DNA from: Burkholderia cepacia
GTDB lineage: Bacteria > Pseudomonadota > Gammaproteobacteria > Burkholderiales > Burkholderiaceae
Direction of reading: 5' to 3'
Assembly (NCBI RefSeq): GCF_029962485.1
Contig: NZ_CP073637.1
Span: 620,001 to 684,000 of the forward strand
Length of the DNA stretch: 64,000 nt
Under the pieces are notes generated by a model that had not been told where the DNA came from, searched no databases, and worked only from the letters and a program-made list of their open reading frames with translations. The translations under genes were made by a program, and so were the position numbers. Numbering within the stretch: the first letter of the stretch is position 1; each line of letters starts with the position of its first letter. Below, piece after piece: positions 48,244 through 57,943 of the stretch.

Positions 48244-48636
48244 ATGATCGGTAACTGGAACTACGGTACGGGCCGCCGCAAGAGCGCAGTCGCACGTGTC
48301 TTCATCAAGGCTGGCAAGGGCGACATCGTCGTCAACGGCAAGCCCATCGCTGACTACTTCTCGCGCGAAACGTCGCTGATGATCGTGCGTCAACCGCTGG
48401 AACTCACGAACCACGGCCAAACGTTCGACATCAAGGTGAACGTGAATGGTGGCGGCGAAACGGGTCAGGCAGGCGCAGTGCGCCACGGCATCACCCGTGC
48501 ACTGATCGACTACGACGCGACGCTGAAGCCGTCGCTGTCGAGCGCAGGCTTCGTGACGCGCGATGCGCGTGAAGTCGAGCGTAAGAAGGTCGGTCTGCGC
48601 AAGGCACGCCGCGCCAAGCAGTTCTCGAAGCGTTAA
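48244..48636 (+). CDS. rpsI: Ribosomal protein S9 (uS9)
   Basis: A 130-residue protein with the S9 features: [15 protein letters not shown] at the start, [20 protein letters not shown] in the middle and the basic tail [11 protein letters not shown] whose terminal Arg contacts P-site tRNA. It follows rplM by 10 bp in the classical two-gene operon. Confidence 0.99.
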   Translation: MIGNWNYGTGRRKSAVARVFIKAGKGDIVVNGKPIADYFSRETSLMIVRQPLELTNHGQTFDIKVNVNGGGETGQAGAVRHGITRALIDYDATLKPSLSSAGFVTRDAREVERKKVGLRKARRAKQFSKR

Positions 48637-48678
48637 TTCCGCTTCATGGCCTCGCCGCCTTCGGGTGGCGTCCGCCGG

Positions 48679-48713
48679 AAAAACCGCCAGTTTTCGCGCT
48701 GGCGGTTTTTTTA
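48679..48713 (+). terminator. Terminator of rplM-rpsI
   Basis: AAAAACCGCCAG and CTGGCGGTTTTT enclose an eight-base loop and are followed by more T. Confidence 0.92.
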
Positions 48714-48865
48714 TGCCCGCTTGTTTGCCCGCGCCCGGGCCGCCGCCGCGGCAGCCCGCGTGGGCAGGTTTGATGAAATCGACAAGAACCTATTGATTTC
48801 ATGGACTTCAGCACGATCTTCTGATCGGCCCTACAATAGCGGCTAAAGCTTTTTGGAGAGTTCGA

Positions 48866-49237
48866 ATGAACGCTGTTACCGAATCCGCAGCAACGACGAC
48901 CGATATGCCGCTGCCGTTCGTCTTCACCGACGCCGCGGCCGACAAGGTCAAGCAATTGATCGACGAAGAGGGCAATCCCGACCTGAAGCTGCGCGTGTTC
49001 GTGCAGGGTGGCGGCTGCTCCGGCTTCCAGTATGGCTTCACGTTCGACGAGGAAGTCAACGAGGACGACACCGTGATGAACAAGAACGGCGTCCAGCTCC
49101 TGATCGACTCGATGAGCTACCAGTACCTGGTCGGCGCCGAGATCGACTACAAGGACGACCTCAACGGCGCCCAGTTCGTGATCAAGAACCCAAACGCGAC
49201 CACCACCTGCGGGTGCGGTTCGTCGTTCTCGGTCTGA
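48866..49237 (+). CDS. erpA: Iron-sulfur cluster insertion protein ErpA
   Basis: A 123-residue A-type carrier. The three conserved cysteines are Cys51 ([11 protein letters not shown]) and Cys115/Cys117 ([11 protein letters not shown]). ErpA delivers iron-sulfur clusters to target apoproteins such as those of isoprenoid synthesis. The N-terminal extension [18 protein letters not shown] is typical of the beta-proteobacterial form. A TACAAT -10-like element at 48832 precedes it. The position next to rplM-rpsI is conserved in Burkholderia, and a terminator follows. Confidence 0.97.
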   Translation: MNAVTESAATTTDMPLPFVFTDAAADKVKQLIDEEGNPDLKLRVFVQGGGCSGFQYGFTFDEEVNEDDTVMNKNGVQLLIDSMSYQYLVGAEIDYKDDLNGAQFVIKNPNATTTCGCGSSFSV

Positions 49238-49271
49238 GCGCGCGCCAGATCCGCGCCGGTTCGCCGGCATG

Positions 49272-49300
49272 AAAAACGGGGCTTCATGCCCCGTTTTTTT
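49272..49300. terminator. Terminator between erpA and anmK
   Basis: AAAAACGGGGC and GCCCCGTTTTT enclose TTCAT, with eight T after the stem; it fits the convergent genes on both sides. Confidence 0.93.
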
Positions 49301-49345
49301 TACGTCTGTCTGCCATGCGGCGCCCGCCGCATGGCGCGCTTCGCG

Positions 49346-50494
49346 TCAGCGCGGATAGAGCGCGCCGAGCACGCGGTTGCCGGCGGCGCCGGTGACCGTC
49401 GCGAGATTGCCGGGCTGGCGCGCGGTGAAGCGATAGGCGAGCCACGCGAACGCGAGCGCCTCGACCTGCTGCGGCGGCACGCCGAGTGCGGCCGTCGTAT
49501 CGACGGTGGCCGGCACGCCGGCCTCGTGCAGCGCGTGCCGGAGCGCGTCGAGCAGTACCGGGTTGCGTGCGCCGCCGCCGCAGACGAACACGGCCTTGCA
49601 GCCCGATGCGTGTTTGGCGATCTCGCGTGCGACCGACACGGCGGTGAGCGCGGTGAGGGTCGCCTGCACGTCCTCCGGCGCGACCTGTGCGAACGCGGCG
49701 AGCTTCGCGTCGAGCCATGCGGGATTGAACAGGTCGCGGCCGGTGCTTTTCGGCGGCGGTGCGGTGAAATACGGCTCGTCGAGCAGCGCGTCGAGCAACG
49801 ACGCGTGCACGGTGCCGCGCGCGGCGAACTTGCCGCCGTCGTCGTACGGCTTGCCCAGATGGCGGGTCGCCCATTCGTCGAGCAAAGCGTTCGCGGGGCC
49901 GCAGTCGAAGCCGCGCACGTCGCCGCCTTCGCCCGGCAGGATCGTGATGTTGCTGATTCCGCCGAGATTGCAGACGACGCGCGTTTCGCCCGGCGCACCG
50001 AACACCGTTGCATGGAACGCCGGCGCGAGCGGCGCGCCGTGGCCGCCGGCGGCCACATCGCGGCTGCGGAAATCGGCGATCACGTCGACCTGGGCCAGCT
50101 CGGCGAGCAGCGCCGGATTGTTGAGCTGCCGCGTATAGCCGCGCTCGGGGCGATGACGTACCGTCTGGCCGTGCACGCCGATCGAGCGGATCTCGTCGCG
50201 CGACAGCCCGGCCGTGCGCTGCAATTCATGGCAGCACACCGCGTAGCGCGTGACGAGCGCGTTCGCCGCGAGCGATTCGCGGTCGATCTCGTTGTCGCCG
50301 GGCTGTTGCAGCGCGAACAGCGCGTCGCGCAGCGATTGTGCGAAGCCGACGAACGCTTCCGCGAGCACGACCGGCGCCTTGCCGGCCTCGAAACGCACGG
50401 CGACGCCGTCGACGCCGTCCATGCTGGTTCCCGACATCAGCCCGAAGTAGATGCCGTCGGCCGGATGGGCGTTTTGCGGCTGTCGTTGCGGCAC
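49346..50494 (-). CDS. anmK: Anhydro-N-acetylmuramic acid kinase
   Basis: A 382-residue ASKHA-fold kinase for recycling of cell-wall anhydro-muramic acid. Motifs are [16 protein letters not shown] (phosphate 1), [13 protein letters not shown], the QLNNPALLA segment, [13 protein letters not shown] (phosphate 2) and VCGGGARNP (adenosine), in family order. It converts anhMurNAc to MurNAc 6-phosphate in the cytoplasm. It is divergent from tyrS with 142 bp between starts, a conserved arrangement in beta- and gamma-proteobacteria. Confidence 0.97.
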   Translation of the reverse strand: MPQRQPQNAHPADGIYFGLMSGTSMDGVDGVAVRFEAGKAPVVLAEAFVGFAQSLRDALFALQQPGDNEIDRESLAANALVTRYAVCCHELQRTAGLSRDEIRSIGVHGQTVRHRPERGYTRQLNNPALLAELAQVDVIADFRSRDVAAGGHGAPLAPAFHATVFGAPGETRVVCNLGGISNITILPGEGGDVRGFDCGPANALLDEWATRHLGKPYDDGGKFAARGTVHASLLDALLDEPYFTAPPPKSTGRDLFNPAWLDAKLAAFAQVAPEDVQATLTALTAVSVAREIAKHASGCKAVFVCGGGARNPVLLDALRHALHEAGVPATVDTTAALGVPPQQVEALAFAWLAYRFTARQPGNLATVTGAAGNRVLGALYPR

Positions 50495-50636
50495 GTTGGG
50501 TTCTCCTGGATCGTGCGGCGCGGGCCGGTGCCGCGCGCCTTGCGCCCGATTATCCGCGCAACCTGACGTGCCGTTAAGCGATGCGCGCGCAAGTTATGGG
50601 AAAATCCCTGTTTTTGCGACATTCTTCCTGGCACCG

Positions 50637-51878
50637 ATGAGCACCGAATCCAGTTCCAAGCCTGTTTTCCCGATCACCGACGAAGTCCGGCATGCGCTCG
50701 CCGTCACGAAGCGCGGCGTCGACGAGCTGCTGATCGAGGAAGAGTTCGCGCAGAAGCTCGCGCGCAGCGCGGCCACGAACACGCCGCTTCGCATCAAGCT
50801 CGGCCTCGATCCGACCGCGCCCGACATCCACATCGGCCACACGGTCGTGCTGAACAAGATGCGTCAGCTGCAGGATCTCGGCCACACGGTGATCTTCCTG
50901 ATCGGCGATTTCACGTCGCTGATCGGCGATCCGTCGGGCCGTAACGCGACGCGCCCGCCGCTCACGCGCGAGCAGATCGAATCGAATGCGAAGACCTACT
51001 TCGAGCAGGCCGCACTCGTGCTCGATCGCGACAAAACCGAGATCCGCTACAACAGCGAATGGTCGATGCCGCTCGGCGCGGACGGGATGATCAAGCTGGC
51101 GTCGCGCTACACGGTCGCGCGGATCCTCGAGCGTGAAGACTTCACGAAGCGCTTCCAGGGCGGCGTGCCGATCTCGATCCACGAATTCCTGTACCCGCTG
51201 ATGCAGGGTTACGACTCGGTCGCGCTGAACGCCGATCTCGAGCTCGGCGGCACCGACCAGAAGTTCAACCTGCTGGTCGGCCGCGAATTGCAGAAGCAGT
51301 ACGGCCAGGAACAGCAGTGCATTCTGACGATGCCGCTGCTCGAAGGCCTCGACGGCGTCGAGAAGATGTCGAAGTCGAAGGGTAACTACGTCGGCATCAG
51401 CGAGAAGCCGACCGACATGTTCGGCAAGCTGATGAGCATCTCGGACACGCTGATGTGGCGTTACTTCGAGCTGCTGTCGTTCCGCAGCCTCGACGAGATC
51501 GCGGGCTTCAAGCGCGAGGCTGAAGGCGGCCGCAACCCGCGCGACTTCAAGGTGCTGCTCGCGCAGGAAATCGTCGCGCGATTCCATTCGCAACCCGATG
51601 CCGAGCGTGCGCTGGAGGACTTCAACCACCGCGCGAAGGGCGGCGTGCCGGACGACATTCCGGCGGTCACGCTGGCCGGTGCGCCGCTGGCGATCGGCCA
51701 ATTGTTGAAGCAGGCCGGCCTCGTGCCGTCGACGAGCGAAGCGCTGCGCAACATCGAGCAGGGCGGCGTGAAGATCGACGGCGCGACGGTGTCGGACAAG
51801 GGCCTGAAGATCGAAGCCGGCGAGTTCGTCGTGCAGGTCGGCAAGCGCCGCTTCGCGCGCGTCACGCTGACCGCATGA
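50637..51878 (+). CDS. tyrS: Tyrosine--tRNA ligase
   Basis: A 413-residue class I synthetase of the longer Gram-negative TyrZ-like type. HIGH is at 65-68 ([14 protein letters not shown]) and KMSKS at 243-247; a C-terminal S4 RNA-binding domain ([26 protein letters not shown] region) completes it. The ATG at 50637 gives [20 protein letters not shown]; the open frame extends upstream without homology. The next gene dtd overlaps by four bases (ATGA). Confidence 0.98.
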   Translation: MSTESSSKPVFPITDEVRHALAVTKRGVDELLIEEEFAQKLARSAATNTPLRIKLGLDPTAPDIHIGHTVVLNKMRQLQDLGHTVIFLIGDFTSLIGDPSGRNATRPPLTREQIESNAKTYFEQAALVLDRDKTEIRYNSEWSMPLGADGMIKLASRYTVARILEREDFTKRFQGGVPISIHEFLYPLMQGYDSVALNADLELGGTDQKFNLLVGRELQKQYGQEQQCILTMPLLEGLDGVEKMSKSKGNYVGISEKPTDMFGKLMSISDTLMWRYFELLSFRSLDEIAGFKREAEGGRNPRDFKVLLAQEIVARFHSQPDAERALEDFNHRAKGGVPDDIPAVTLAGAPLAIGQLLKQAGLVPSTSEALRNIEQGGVKIDGATVSDKGLKIEAGEFVVQVGKRRFARVTLTA

Positions 51879-52333
51879 TCGCGCTGATCCAGCGCGTGAA
51901 GCGCGCCGACGTGCGCGTCGGCGACCGTACGACCGGCGAGATCGGCGCGGGCCTGCTCGCGCTGGTCTGCGCGGAACGCGGCGACACCGACGCGGCAGCC
52001 GACAAGCTGCTCGCGAAGATGCTCGGCTACCGCGTGTTCAGCGACGCCGCCGGCAAGATGAACCTGCCGGTGTCGAACATCGACGGCGAGGGCCGCGCTG
52101 GCGGCCTGCTGCTCGTGTCGCAATTCACGCTCGCGGCCGATACCAACAGCGGGCTGCGTCCGAGCTTCACGCCGGCCGCGCCGCCCGACGAAGGTGCGCG
52201 GCTGTTCGATTATTTCGTTGCGGCTGCGCGGGCGCGCCATCCGGTCGTCGAGACGGGCGAGTTCGGCGCCGACATGCAGGTGTCGCTCGTCAACGACGGC
52301 CCCGTGACGTTCTGGCTGCAAGTGCGGCCCTGA
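51875..52333 (+). CDS. dtd: D-aminoacyl-tRNA deacylase
   Basis: A 152-residue enzyme that removes D-amino acids wrongly attached to tRNA. The two active-site motifs are SQFTLAAD (residues 86-93) and the NDGPVTFWL end (GPxT-type cis-Pro motif near 142). Length is typical. It overlaps tyrS by four bases, so synthesis of TyrRS and the proofreading enzyme is translationally coupled, a sensible pairing because TyrRS charges D-tyrosine. Confidence 0.97.
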   Translation: MIALIQRVKRADVRVGDRTTGEIGAGLLALVCAERGDTDAAADKLLAKMLGYRVFSDAAGKMNLPVSNIDGEGRAGGLLLVSQFTLAADTNSGLRPSFTPAAPPDEGARLFDYFVAAARARHPVVETGEFGADMQVSLVNDGPVTFWLQVRP

Positions 52334-52356
52334 TTCTTTCCCGGAGACGCGCCGCG

Positions 52357-53022
52357 ATGGCCACCACGCAGATTCTTTTCATTCGCCATGGCGAGACGGC
52401 CTGGAACCGCATCAAGCGCATCCAGGGCCATATCGACATTCCGCTGGCCGACACCGGGCTCGCACAGGCGAAGCGGCTGGCAGCCCGGCTCGAACGGGAG
52501 GCGCGCGACGGCGCGCGAATCGACGCGGTCTATTCGAGCGACCTGATGCGTGCGCAACAGACCGCACAACCCTTTGCCGATGCGCTTGGTCTGCCGCTGC
52601 AGCTGCGTGAAGGGTTGCGTGAACGCTCGTACGGCGCGTTCCAGGGGCACGACAGCACCGAGATCGAGACGCTGTTCCCGGACGCGTACGCGGCCTGGCA
52701 GACACGCGATCCGGGTTTTGCACCGGAAGGCGGCGAGTCGCAGCGCGAGTTCTATCACCGCGTGCTGCATGCGCTCGAACCGATCGTCGCCGCGCATCCG
52801 GGCGGCCGGATCGCCTGTGTCGCGCACGGCGGCGTGCTCGACTGCGTGTACCGCTTTGCGAACGGAATCGAGCTGTCGGCGCCGCGCAATTACCAGCTGC
52901 TCAATACGAGCATCAACGTCGTCGATTACGTGGATGGCCGCGCACAAGTCGTGCAGTGGGCCGACGTGTCGCATCTGGAAGCGGCGAGCGACGACGACGA
53001 CGGGTACCGCAAGGTGCTCTGA
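52357..53022 (+). CDS. Histidine-phosphatase-family protein (GpmB-like)
   Basis: A 221-residue member of the histidine phosphatase superfamily. The RHG motif LFIRHGETAWN has phosphorylated His11, and the second catalytic His is in CVAHGGVLDC near residue 151. It is like the cofactor-dependent phosphoglycerate mutase/CobC group (GpmB). Many such proteins are general phosphatases, so a strict glycolytic mutase role is not assumed. It follows dtd by 23 bp. Confidence 0.9.
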   Translation: MATTQILFIRHGETAWNRIKRIQGHIDIPLADTGLAQAKRLAARLEREARDGARIDAVYSSDLMRAQQTAQPFADALGLPLQLREGLRERSYGAFQGHDSTEIETLFPDAYAAWQTRDPGFAPEGGESQREFYHRVLHALEPIVAAHPGGRIACVAHGGVLDCVYRFANGIELSAPRNYQLLNTSINVVDYVDGRAQVVQWADVSHLEAASDDDDGYRKVL

Positions 53023-53076
53023 GTCCGCGGGCCCCGCACGGCATTGCCGGCCGGGGCTTCCGTTACCGCGAGCCGC

Positions 53077-54198
53077 TTACTGCGGCAGCGCGTGGCGTGT
53101 CTTGTAGTCGAGCGCGTACGCAATCTTGCCCGGTTTGTCGGCCGTGATCGGCTGGCGCAGCTTGTCGAATTCCCCCTTGTTGTATTTCTTCCCGCCGTTG
53201 ATCGCATCGGCGCGCCCGAGGTCGGCACCCGTCTTGCCGTCGATCACCGGGTCCGTTGCCGCGACCATTCGCGTCGACGCATTCCAGACCGCATTCAGAT
53301 AGCCCGTGTCGGCCTTCGCCGGATCGGGATCGGTCGTGCCGCCGCGCGTGAGGTCGTAGCTCGGCAGCGCGAACGTGCCGGGTTGCGCGCGCAGCCAGTC
53401 GGCCCAGTAGAACTCGAGGTAATCGGTCGCTTGCGCGGGCTTGCTGTAGCCGATGTCGCGCGTGAAATAGACGAGCGACCGGTAGCGATCGTTCGTCATC
53501 CCGAGTTTCAGGCCGAGCCCGGTCGGCAGTTGCTCGGTCGTGATTGCCTTGCCGTCGCCGTTCTTCAGGCGCAGGTAGCCTCGGCTTTGCATCTGTTGCC
53601 AGAACGCGTCGCCCGAGTAGTCGCTGAGGTTGTCCTTGACGACGACGTGCACGTGCAGCGCCGCGCCGCCGTCGGGCGTCTCGTAGTAGGTCGACAGGCC
53701 ATGATGGCCGTCGGTCAGGTACAGCGCATCGCCGTTCGGGCCGATCACGACCGGGTTCAGCACTGAGCGGTCGCGGGCGTTCGCGTCGGTCGTCGTGCAC
53801 GTGTAGCTCGCGGGCTCGCGCAGCGACGACTTGGCCGTGTAGCCGCTCGATGCGACGCCGCCGAGCCCTTCGTCCGCGCAGAAATCGTCGAATTTCTTGT
53901 CGGGCTGCAGTTCGTAGCGGCCGAGCTTGTAATAGATCTGGTCGTAGCCAATCGCACCCTGCGTCGGATGGAGATCGCCGAGCGTCACGTCGATCAGGTC
54001 GCCCGCGCGCGCGGCCTTCCACTTGCCCGCTTGCGGCGTGACGGTGGCCGGTGGGGGCGTGGTGCCGCCGGACGGCGTTTGCGAGTCGGTACGCGCCACG
54101 GCGACGACATCGTCGCCTCCGCAGGCGGTGAGGGCGAAGACGGTGGACAGGCTGGCGGCAAGGGCGAAACGGATCGGCAGGCGGAGCATCGCGGGCAT
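53077..54198 (-). CDS. Putative lipoprotein with ParB-like nuclease domain
   Basis: A protein of about 373 residues. The N-terminus is a lipoprotein signal (FALTAC, lipid Cys26 if the ATG at 54198 is used; ATG at 54189 is also possible) followed by a Thr/Pro-rich linker. From about residue 65 it has the ParB-like layout: DVTLGDLHPTQGAIGYDQIYYK, NPVVIGPNGDALYLTDGHHG with DGHH at 163-166. This fits the ParBc_2-type putative nuclease family. An exported, membrane-anchored ParB-type domain is unusual, as such proteins usually act on DNA in the cytoplasm, and the enzymatic role is unknown. It is flanked by gpmB-like and DUF2236 genes. Confidence 0.72.
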   Translation of the reverse strand: MPAMLRLPIRFALAASLSTVFALTACGGDDVVAVARTDSQTPSGGTTPPPATVTPQAGKWKAARAGDLIDVTLGDLHPTQGAIGYDQIYYKLGRYELQPDKKFDDFCADEGLGGVASSGYTAKSSLREPASYTCTTTDANARDRSVLNPVVIGPNGDALYLTDGHHGLSTYYETPDGGAALHVHVVVKDNLSDYSGDAFWQQMQSRGYLRLKNGDGKAITTEQLPTGLGLKLGMTNDRYRSLVYFTRDIGYSKPAQATDYLEFYWADWLRAQPGTFALPSYDLTRGGTTDPDPAKADTGYLNAVWNASTRMVAATDPVIDGKTGADLGRADAINGGKKYNKGEFDKLRQPITADKPGKIAYALDYKTRHALPQ

Positions 54199-54343
54199 CG
54201 GGTGTCGGTCGGGTGAACGGGAGACCGCGCGGGTCACGAACAGGCGGGGGACGAGCAGGACATGCGACCGTGCGCGGGTGCAAGCCTGTCAGCTTGTCAC
54301 AGGAATTTGACAGCAAATTGAAATGATCGGAAGAACCGGATCG

Positions 54344-55297
54344 TCAGGCGGACGGGGTGCCGTCGGGCGGGGTCGCGGTCGCGCGACGGCGTGCACGTTT
54401 CGACGCGCCGTTGACGAGCGCCCAGCGCAGCACGGGGGCGACGGCCCGTACGCCGGGCCGGACCACCGCGCGGCGCAGCGGCGCGAACGTCGATACGCCG
54501 AGCATGCGCTGCGCCCAGGGCGGCAGCAGGTCGATTCCCGCATGCATCATCAGCGACGCGGCCGGCCGCAGCACGGGTGTCGCGACCGGCGCATTCAGCA
54601 GGATGTCCATCACGTCGAAGGTGTGCGGCCCGGCCTCGAGTTCAGGCTGCATGCGCGCGAGATAGGCGGCAACCTCGGCGCGCGAACGCGGAACCCCTTG
54701 GGCGCCGAGCAGCTCGGCGATCAATGCCGTTTCGGCGTAGTAGCGGTCCTGCAACTCGCCCGACAGAGACGGATTCACGTAGCGCAGATGCGCGGCGAGG
54801 AAGCTCGATACTTCCGCGACATGCACCCAGGTCAGCAACGATGGATCGTCGGCGCGATACGGGCGGCCGTCCGGCGCGGTGCCCGAGATGCGCGCGTGGA
54901 TCGATTTCACGCGCTCGATCAGCGCGAGGGCGTCCGCGCGGCTGCCGAACGTCGTGCCCGTGATGAACGTGGCGGTACGGCGCAAGCGGCCGAGGATGTC
55001 GGTGCGGAACGACGAGTGATCCCAGACGCCCGCGAGCGCGAGCGGGTGGAGCGCCTGCAGCAGCAGCGCGGCGATGCCGCCCGTCATCATCGACGTGAAG
55101 TCGGCGTGCACGCGCCAGCAGACGGCATCGGGGCCGAACAGCCCAGGGTCGCCGGGCGGTGAAGAGAGATCGAGCGACGGGCCGCCACCGCCCGCCGTCA
55201 GGTGCGTGATGCCGGCCACCAGCCGCTTGCGGATCGGCTCGGCCCAGCGCGGGCCCGGTGCGGGCGCGGCGGGGTGGCGGCTGGGCGGTGTGGTCAT
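54344..55297 (-). CDS. DUF2236/MpaB-family oxygenase-like protein
   Basis: A 317-residue protein with the family features: the early FGPDAVCWRVHADFTSMMTG stretch, LLLQALHPLALAGVWDHS containing the conserved His, and the TWVHVAEVSSFLAAHLRY segment with further conserved His. DUF2236 proteins related to MpaB and rubber oxygenases are haem-dependent oxygenase-like proteins, and the His residues are candidate haem ligands. No substrate can be assigned. It precedes ruvB's stop by 24 bp on the same strand, so may be transcribed from the ruv operon. Confidence 0.8.
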   Translation of the reverse strand: MTTPPSRHPAAPAPGPRWAEPIRKRLVAGITHLTAGGGGPSLDLSSPPGDPGLFGPDAVCWRVHADFTSMMTGGIAALLLQALHPLALAGVWDHSSFRTDILGRLRRTATFITGTTFGSRADALALIERVKSIHARISGTAPDGRPYRADDPSLLTWVHVAEVSSFLAAHLRYVNPSLSGELQDRYYAETALIAELLGAQGVPRSRAEVAAYLARMQPELEAGPHTFDVMDILLNAPVATPVLRPAASLMMHAGIDLLPPWAQRMLGVSTFAPLRRAVVRPGVRAVAPVLRWALVNGASKRARRRATATPPDGTPSA

Positions 55298-55321
55298 GGC
55301 GGGCGCGGCTCGGGCGACGGG

Positions 55322-56392
55322 TTACTTCCCGTCGGGCGTATTCCATTCGCCGCGTTCGGCGCGGCCGGTGTCGGGCGCCGAGAGCCCGAAGTGACGATAC
55401 GTGAGCAGCGTCGCGACGCGCCCGCGCGGCGTGCGTTGCAGGAAGCCCTGCTGGATCAGGTACGGCTCGAGCACGTCCTCAATGGTGTCGCGCTCCTCGC
55501 CGATCGCCGCCGCGAGGTTGTCGATGCCGACCGGGCCGCCGTCGAACTTGTACAGGATCGCTTCAAGCAGCTTGCGGTCCATCAGGTCGAAGCCGACCGG
55601 ATCGACGTCGAGCATCGCGAGCGCGGCATCGGCCACCGCTGCCGTGATCTGGCCGTCGGCCTTCACTTCCGCGAAGTCGCGCACGCGGCGCAGCAGCCGG
55701 TTCGCGATCCGCGGCGTGCCGCGCGAACGCTTCGCGATTTCCAGCGCGCCGTGCGGATCGATCTGCGCGTTCAGCAGCGACGCCGAGCGCCGCACGATGC
55801 GCGACAGCTGATCGGCGTCGTAGAACTCGAGCCGCGCGACGATCCCGAAACGGTCGCGCAGCGGGTTGGTCAGCATCCCCGCGCGGGTGGTCGCGCCGAC
55901 CAGCGTGAACGGTTGCAGATCGAGCTTCACGCTGCGCGCGGCCGGACCTTCGCCGATCATGATGTCGATCTGGTAATCCTCGAGCGCCGGATACAGGATT
56001 TCCTCGACGACCGGCGACAGCCGGTGGATCTCGTCGATGAACAGCACATCGTTGGCTTCGAGGTTCGTCAGCAGCGCGGCGAGATCGCCCGCGCGCTCGA
56101 GCACGGGGCCCGACGTCTGGCGGAGGTTCACGCCCATTTCGCGCGCGATGATGTGCGCGAGCGTCGTCTTGCCGAGACCCGGCGGCCCGAACAGCAGCAC
56201 GTGATCGAGCGGCTCGGAGCGGCGCTTCGCCGCTTCGATGAAGATCTCGAGCTGGCCGCGCACCTTTTCCTGGCCGACGTAGTCGTCGAGCTGGCGCGGC
56301 CGCAGCGCACGTTCGAACACCTCCTCGTGCGACGAGGTGGGCGTGGCGGCGATGATCCGCTGCTCGGTGGCGAGTTTGTCGGTTTCAATCAT
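55322..56392 (-). CDS. ruvB: Holliday junction branch-migration ATPase RuvB
   Basis: A 356-residue AAA+ motor. Walker A is GPPGLGKTT at 69-77, Walker B is [10 protein letters not shown], and sensor and arginine finger stretches ([36 protein letters not shown]) follow, with a C-terminal winged helix. It pumps DNA through the RuvA-bound junction. The gene follows ruvA by 108 bp within the ruvC-ruvA-ruvB order. Confidence 0.99.
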   Translation of the reverse strand: MIETDKLATEQRIIAATPTSSHEEVFERALRPRQLDDYVGQEKVRGQLEIFIEAAKRRSEPLDHVLLFGPPGLGKTTLAHIIAREMGVNLRQTSGPVLERAGDLAALLTNLEANDVLFIDEIHRLSPVVEEILYPALEDYQIDIMIGEGPAARSVKLDLQPFTLVGATTRAGMLTNPLRDRFGIVARLEFYDADQLSRIVRRSASLLNAQIDPHGALEIAKRSRGTPRIANRLLRRVRDFAEVKADGQITAAVADAALAMLDVDPVGFDLMDRKLLEAILYKFDGGPVGIDNLAAAIGEERDTIEDVLEPYLIQQGFLQRTPRGRVATLLTYRHFGLSAPDTGRAERGEWNTPDGK

Positions 56393-56500
56393 GCGGCCAT
56401 TGTACCGCGCGACGCGTTCCGGCCCACCTGGCCGAACGGCCGACTGGCGCGCGGTGCGGCGCCGCGCGACACTGGTTTCAACGGCCGGATTGACCGTGCG

Positions 56501-57082
56501 TTACACCTTCGACAACGCCTTCAGTGCGAGCTTGATGCCTTCGGACACGCCGGTGCCGGCCGGCACGTTCTTGATCGCGGCCAGGCCTTCCTTCTCGGAA
56601 TAGCCGAGCGCGAGCAGCGCGTTGAGGATGTCGGTCGCGTGGTCGGACGGCGACGCCGCGCCGGCGAGCGCACCGAGGTCGGCGCCGAGCTTGCCCTTCA
56701 GCTCGAGCAGCAGGCGTTCGGCCGTCTTCTTGCCGATGCCGGGCAGGCGCGTGAGGCGCGCGGCGTCCTGCATCGTCACGGCCTGCGCGAGCTCCTGCAC
56801 GCTCATGCCGGACAGCACGGCGAGCGCCATGCGGGCACCGATGCCGGTGATCTTCAGCAGCTCGCGGAAGGTCGTGCGCTCCTGCGGCGTCAGGAAGCCG
56901 TACAGCAGGTGCGCGTCCTCGCGGACGATCTGCTGCGTGAGCAGCACGACGCGTTCGCCCGTTTGCGGCAGGTTGTAGAAGGTGCTCATCGGCACGTCGA
57001 TTTCGTAGCCGACGCCGTTGCAGTCGACGAGCAGATGAGGCGGGTTCTTTTCGAGCAGGATGCCGGCGATGCGACCGATCAT
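56501..57082 (-). CDS. ruvA: Holliday junction DNA helicase subunit RuvA
   Basis: A 193-residue protein starting [20 protein letters not shown] with the OB-fold domain, tandem helix-hairpin-helix motifs ([18 protein letters not shown] and [18 protein letters not shown]), and a C-terminal domain that binds RuvB. The ATG at 57082 matches family starts, though the frame runs further upstream. It holds the four-way junction in square form for RuvB. Confidence 0.98.
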   Translation of the reverse strand: MIGRIAGILLEKNPPHLLVDCNGVGYEIDVPMSTFYNLPQTGERVVLLTQQIVREDAHLLYGFLTPQERTTFRELLKITGIGARMALAVLSGMSVQELAQAVTMQDAARLTRLPGIGKKTAERLLLELKGKLGADLGALAGAASPSDHATDILNALLALGYSEKEGLAAIKNVPAGTGVSEGIKLALKALSKV

Positions 57083-57249
57083 GGAGGGCGGGACGAGAGG
57101 AATAAAGCGCGAGTGTAGCGCACGCGTGGCGCAATGCCGATGGGCCTGGCCGTCAGGCCGAAGCGATGCGTGTCGTGGGGGGGCGCCGCGCGCGGTCGAA
57201 ACGGTCACGGCGTCCGCTCCGGGGAGTCGGGCGACCGCGTGCGCTGGCG

Positions 57250-57792
57250 TCAGCCGACCAGCCGCCCGCGCCGCACGCGCAGCCCTTTCTTCGCGAGCGC
57301 CGGTGCGAGGCCGCTGATCGTGCCGAGCGTATTGCCGCTGTGTGCGTGGCAGATCGCCATCCCGAGTGCATCGGCCGCGTCGCTGCCGGGCTGGCCGGAC
57401 AGGTTGAGCAGCCGGGTGACCATTTCCTGCATCTGCGACTTGGTCGCGCGGCCGTAGCCCACGACGGCCTGCTTCAGTTGCAGTGCGGTGTATTCGGCCA
57501 CCGGCAGGCCGCCGGCGACGAGCCCGCAGATCGCGGCGCCGCGCGCCTGGCCGAGCAGCAGCGTCGACTGCGGGTTCACGTTGACGAACACCTGTTCGAT
57601 CGCGGCCTGATCAGGCGCATGTTCGCGCACGAGCGTCGATACGCCCTGGAAGATCGTGCCGAGCCGCGTGGCCAGGTCGGCCGTCGGCGTGCGGATCACG
57701 CCGCTCGCGACATACGCGAGCCGATGGCCGCTGACGTCGATGACGCCGAAGCCGGTGACGCGCAGGCCAGGGTCGATGCCGAGAATTCGCAT
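57250..57792 (-). CDS. ruvC: Crossover junction endodeoxyribonuclease RuvC
   Basis: A 180-residue resolvase. Catalytic Asp7 is in [16 protein letters not shown]; a conserved Glu lies in AAIEQVFVN, and the C-terminal [12 protein letters not shown] has the further Asp and His. It nicks Holliday junctions after branch migration by RuvAB. The stretch 57083-57249 before ruvA is GC-rich without another gene. Confidence 0.98.
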   Translation of the reverse strand: MRILGIDPGLRVTGFGVIDVSGHRLAYVASGVIRTPTADLATRLGTIFQGVSTLVREHAPDQAAIEQVFVNVNPQSTLLLGQARGAAICGLVAGGLPVAEYTALQLKQAVVGYGRATKSQMQEMVTRLLNLSGQPGSDAADALGMAICHAHSGNTLGTISGLAPALAKKGLRVRRGRLVG

Positions 57793-57878
57793 GAGTGAGG
57801 AGAGAAACCTGATGCAGCGATACTACAACGAATGGTGCAGCGCACCGGTCGCACGCTTGCGTGCGCGGGCGTCGCGCA

Positions 57879-57912
57879 ATAAAAAACCCGGCGGGTGCGA
57901 CGCCGCCGGGCT
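57879..57912 (-). terminator. Terminator of purH
   Basis: On the minus strand the arms CCCGGCGG and CCGCCGGG form a stem followed by TTTTTTATT. It lies 31 bp after the purH stop and separates purH from ruvC. Confidence 0.88.
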
Positions 57913-57943
57913 CTCATGTTGCAGCCACGCGGGCCGCATGCGA

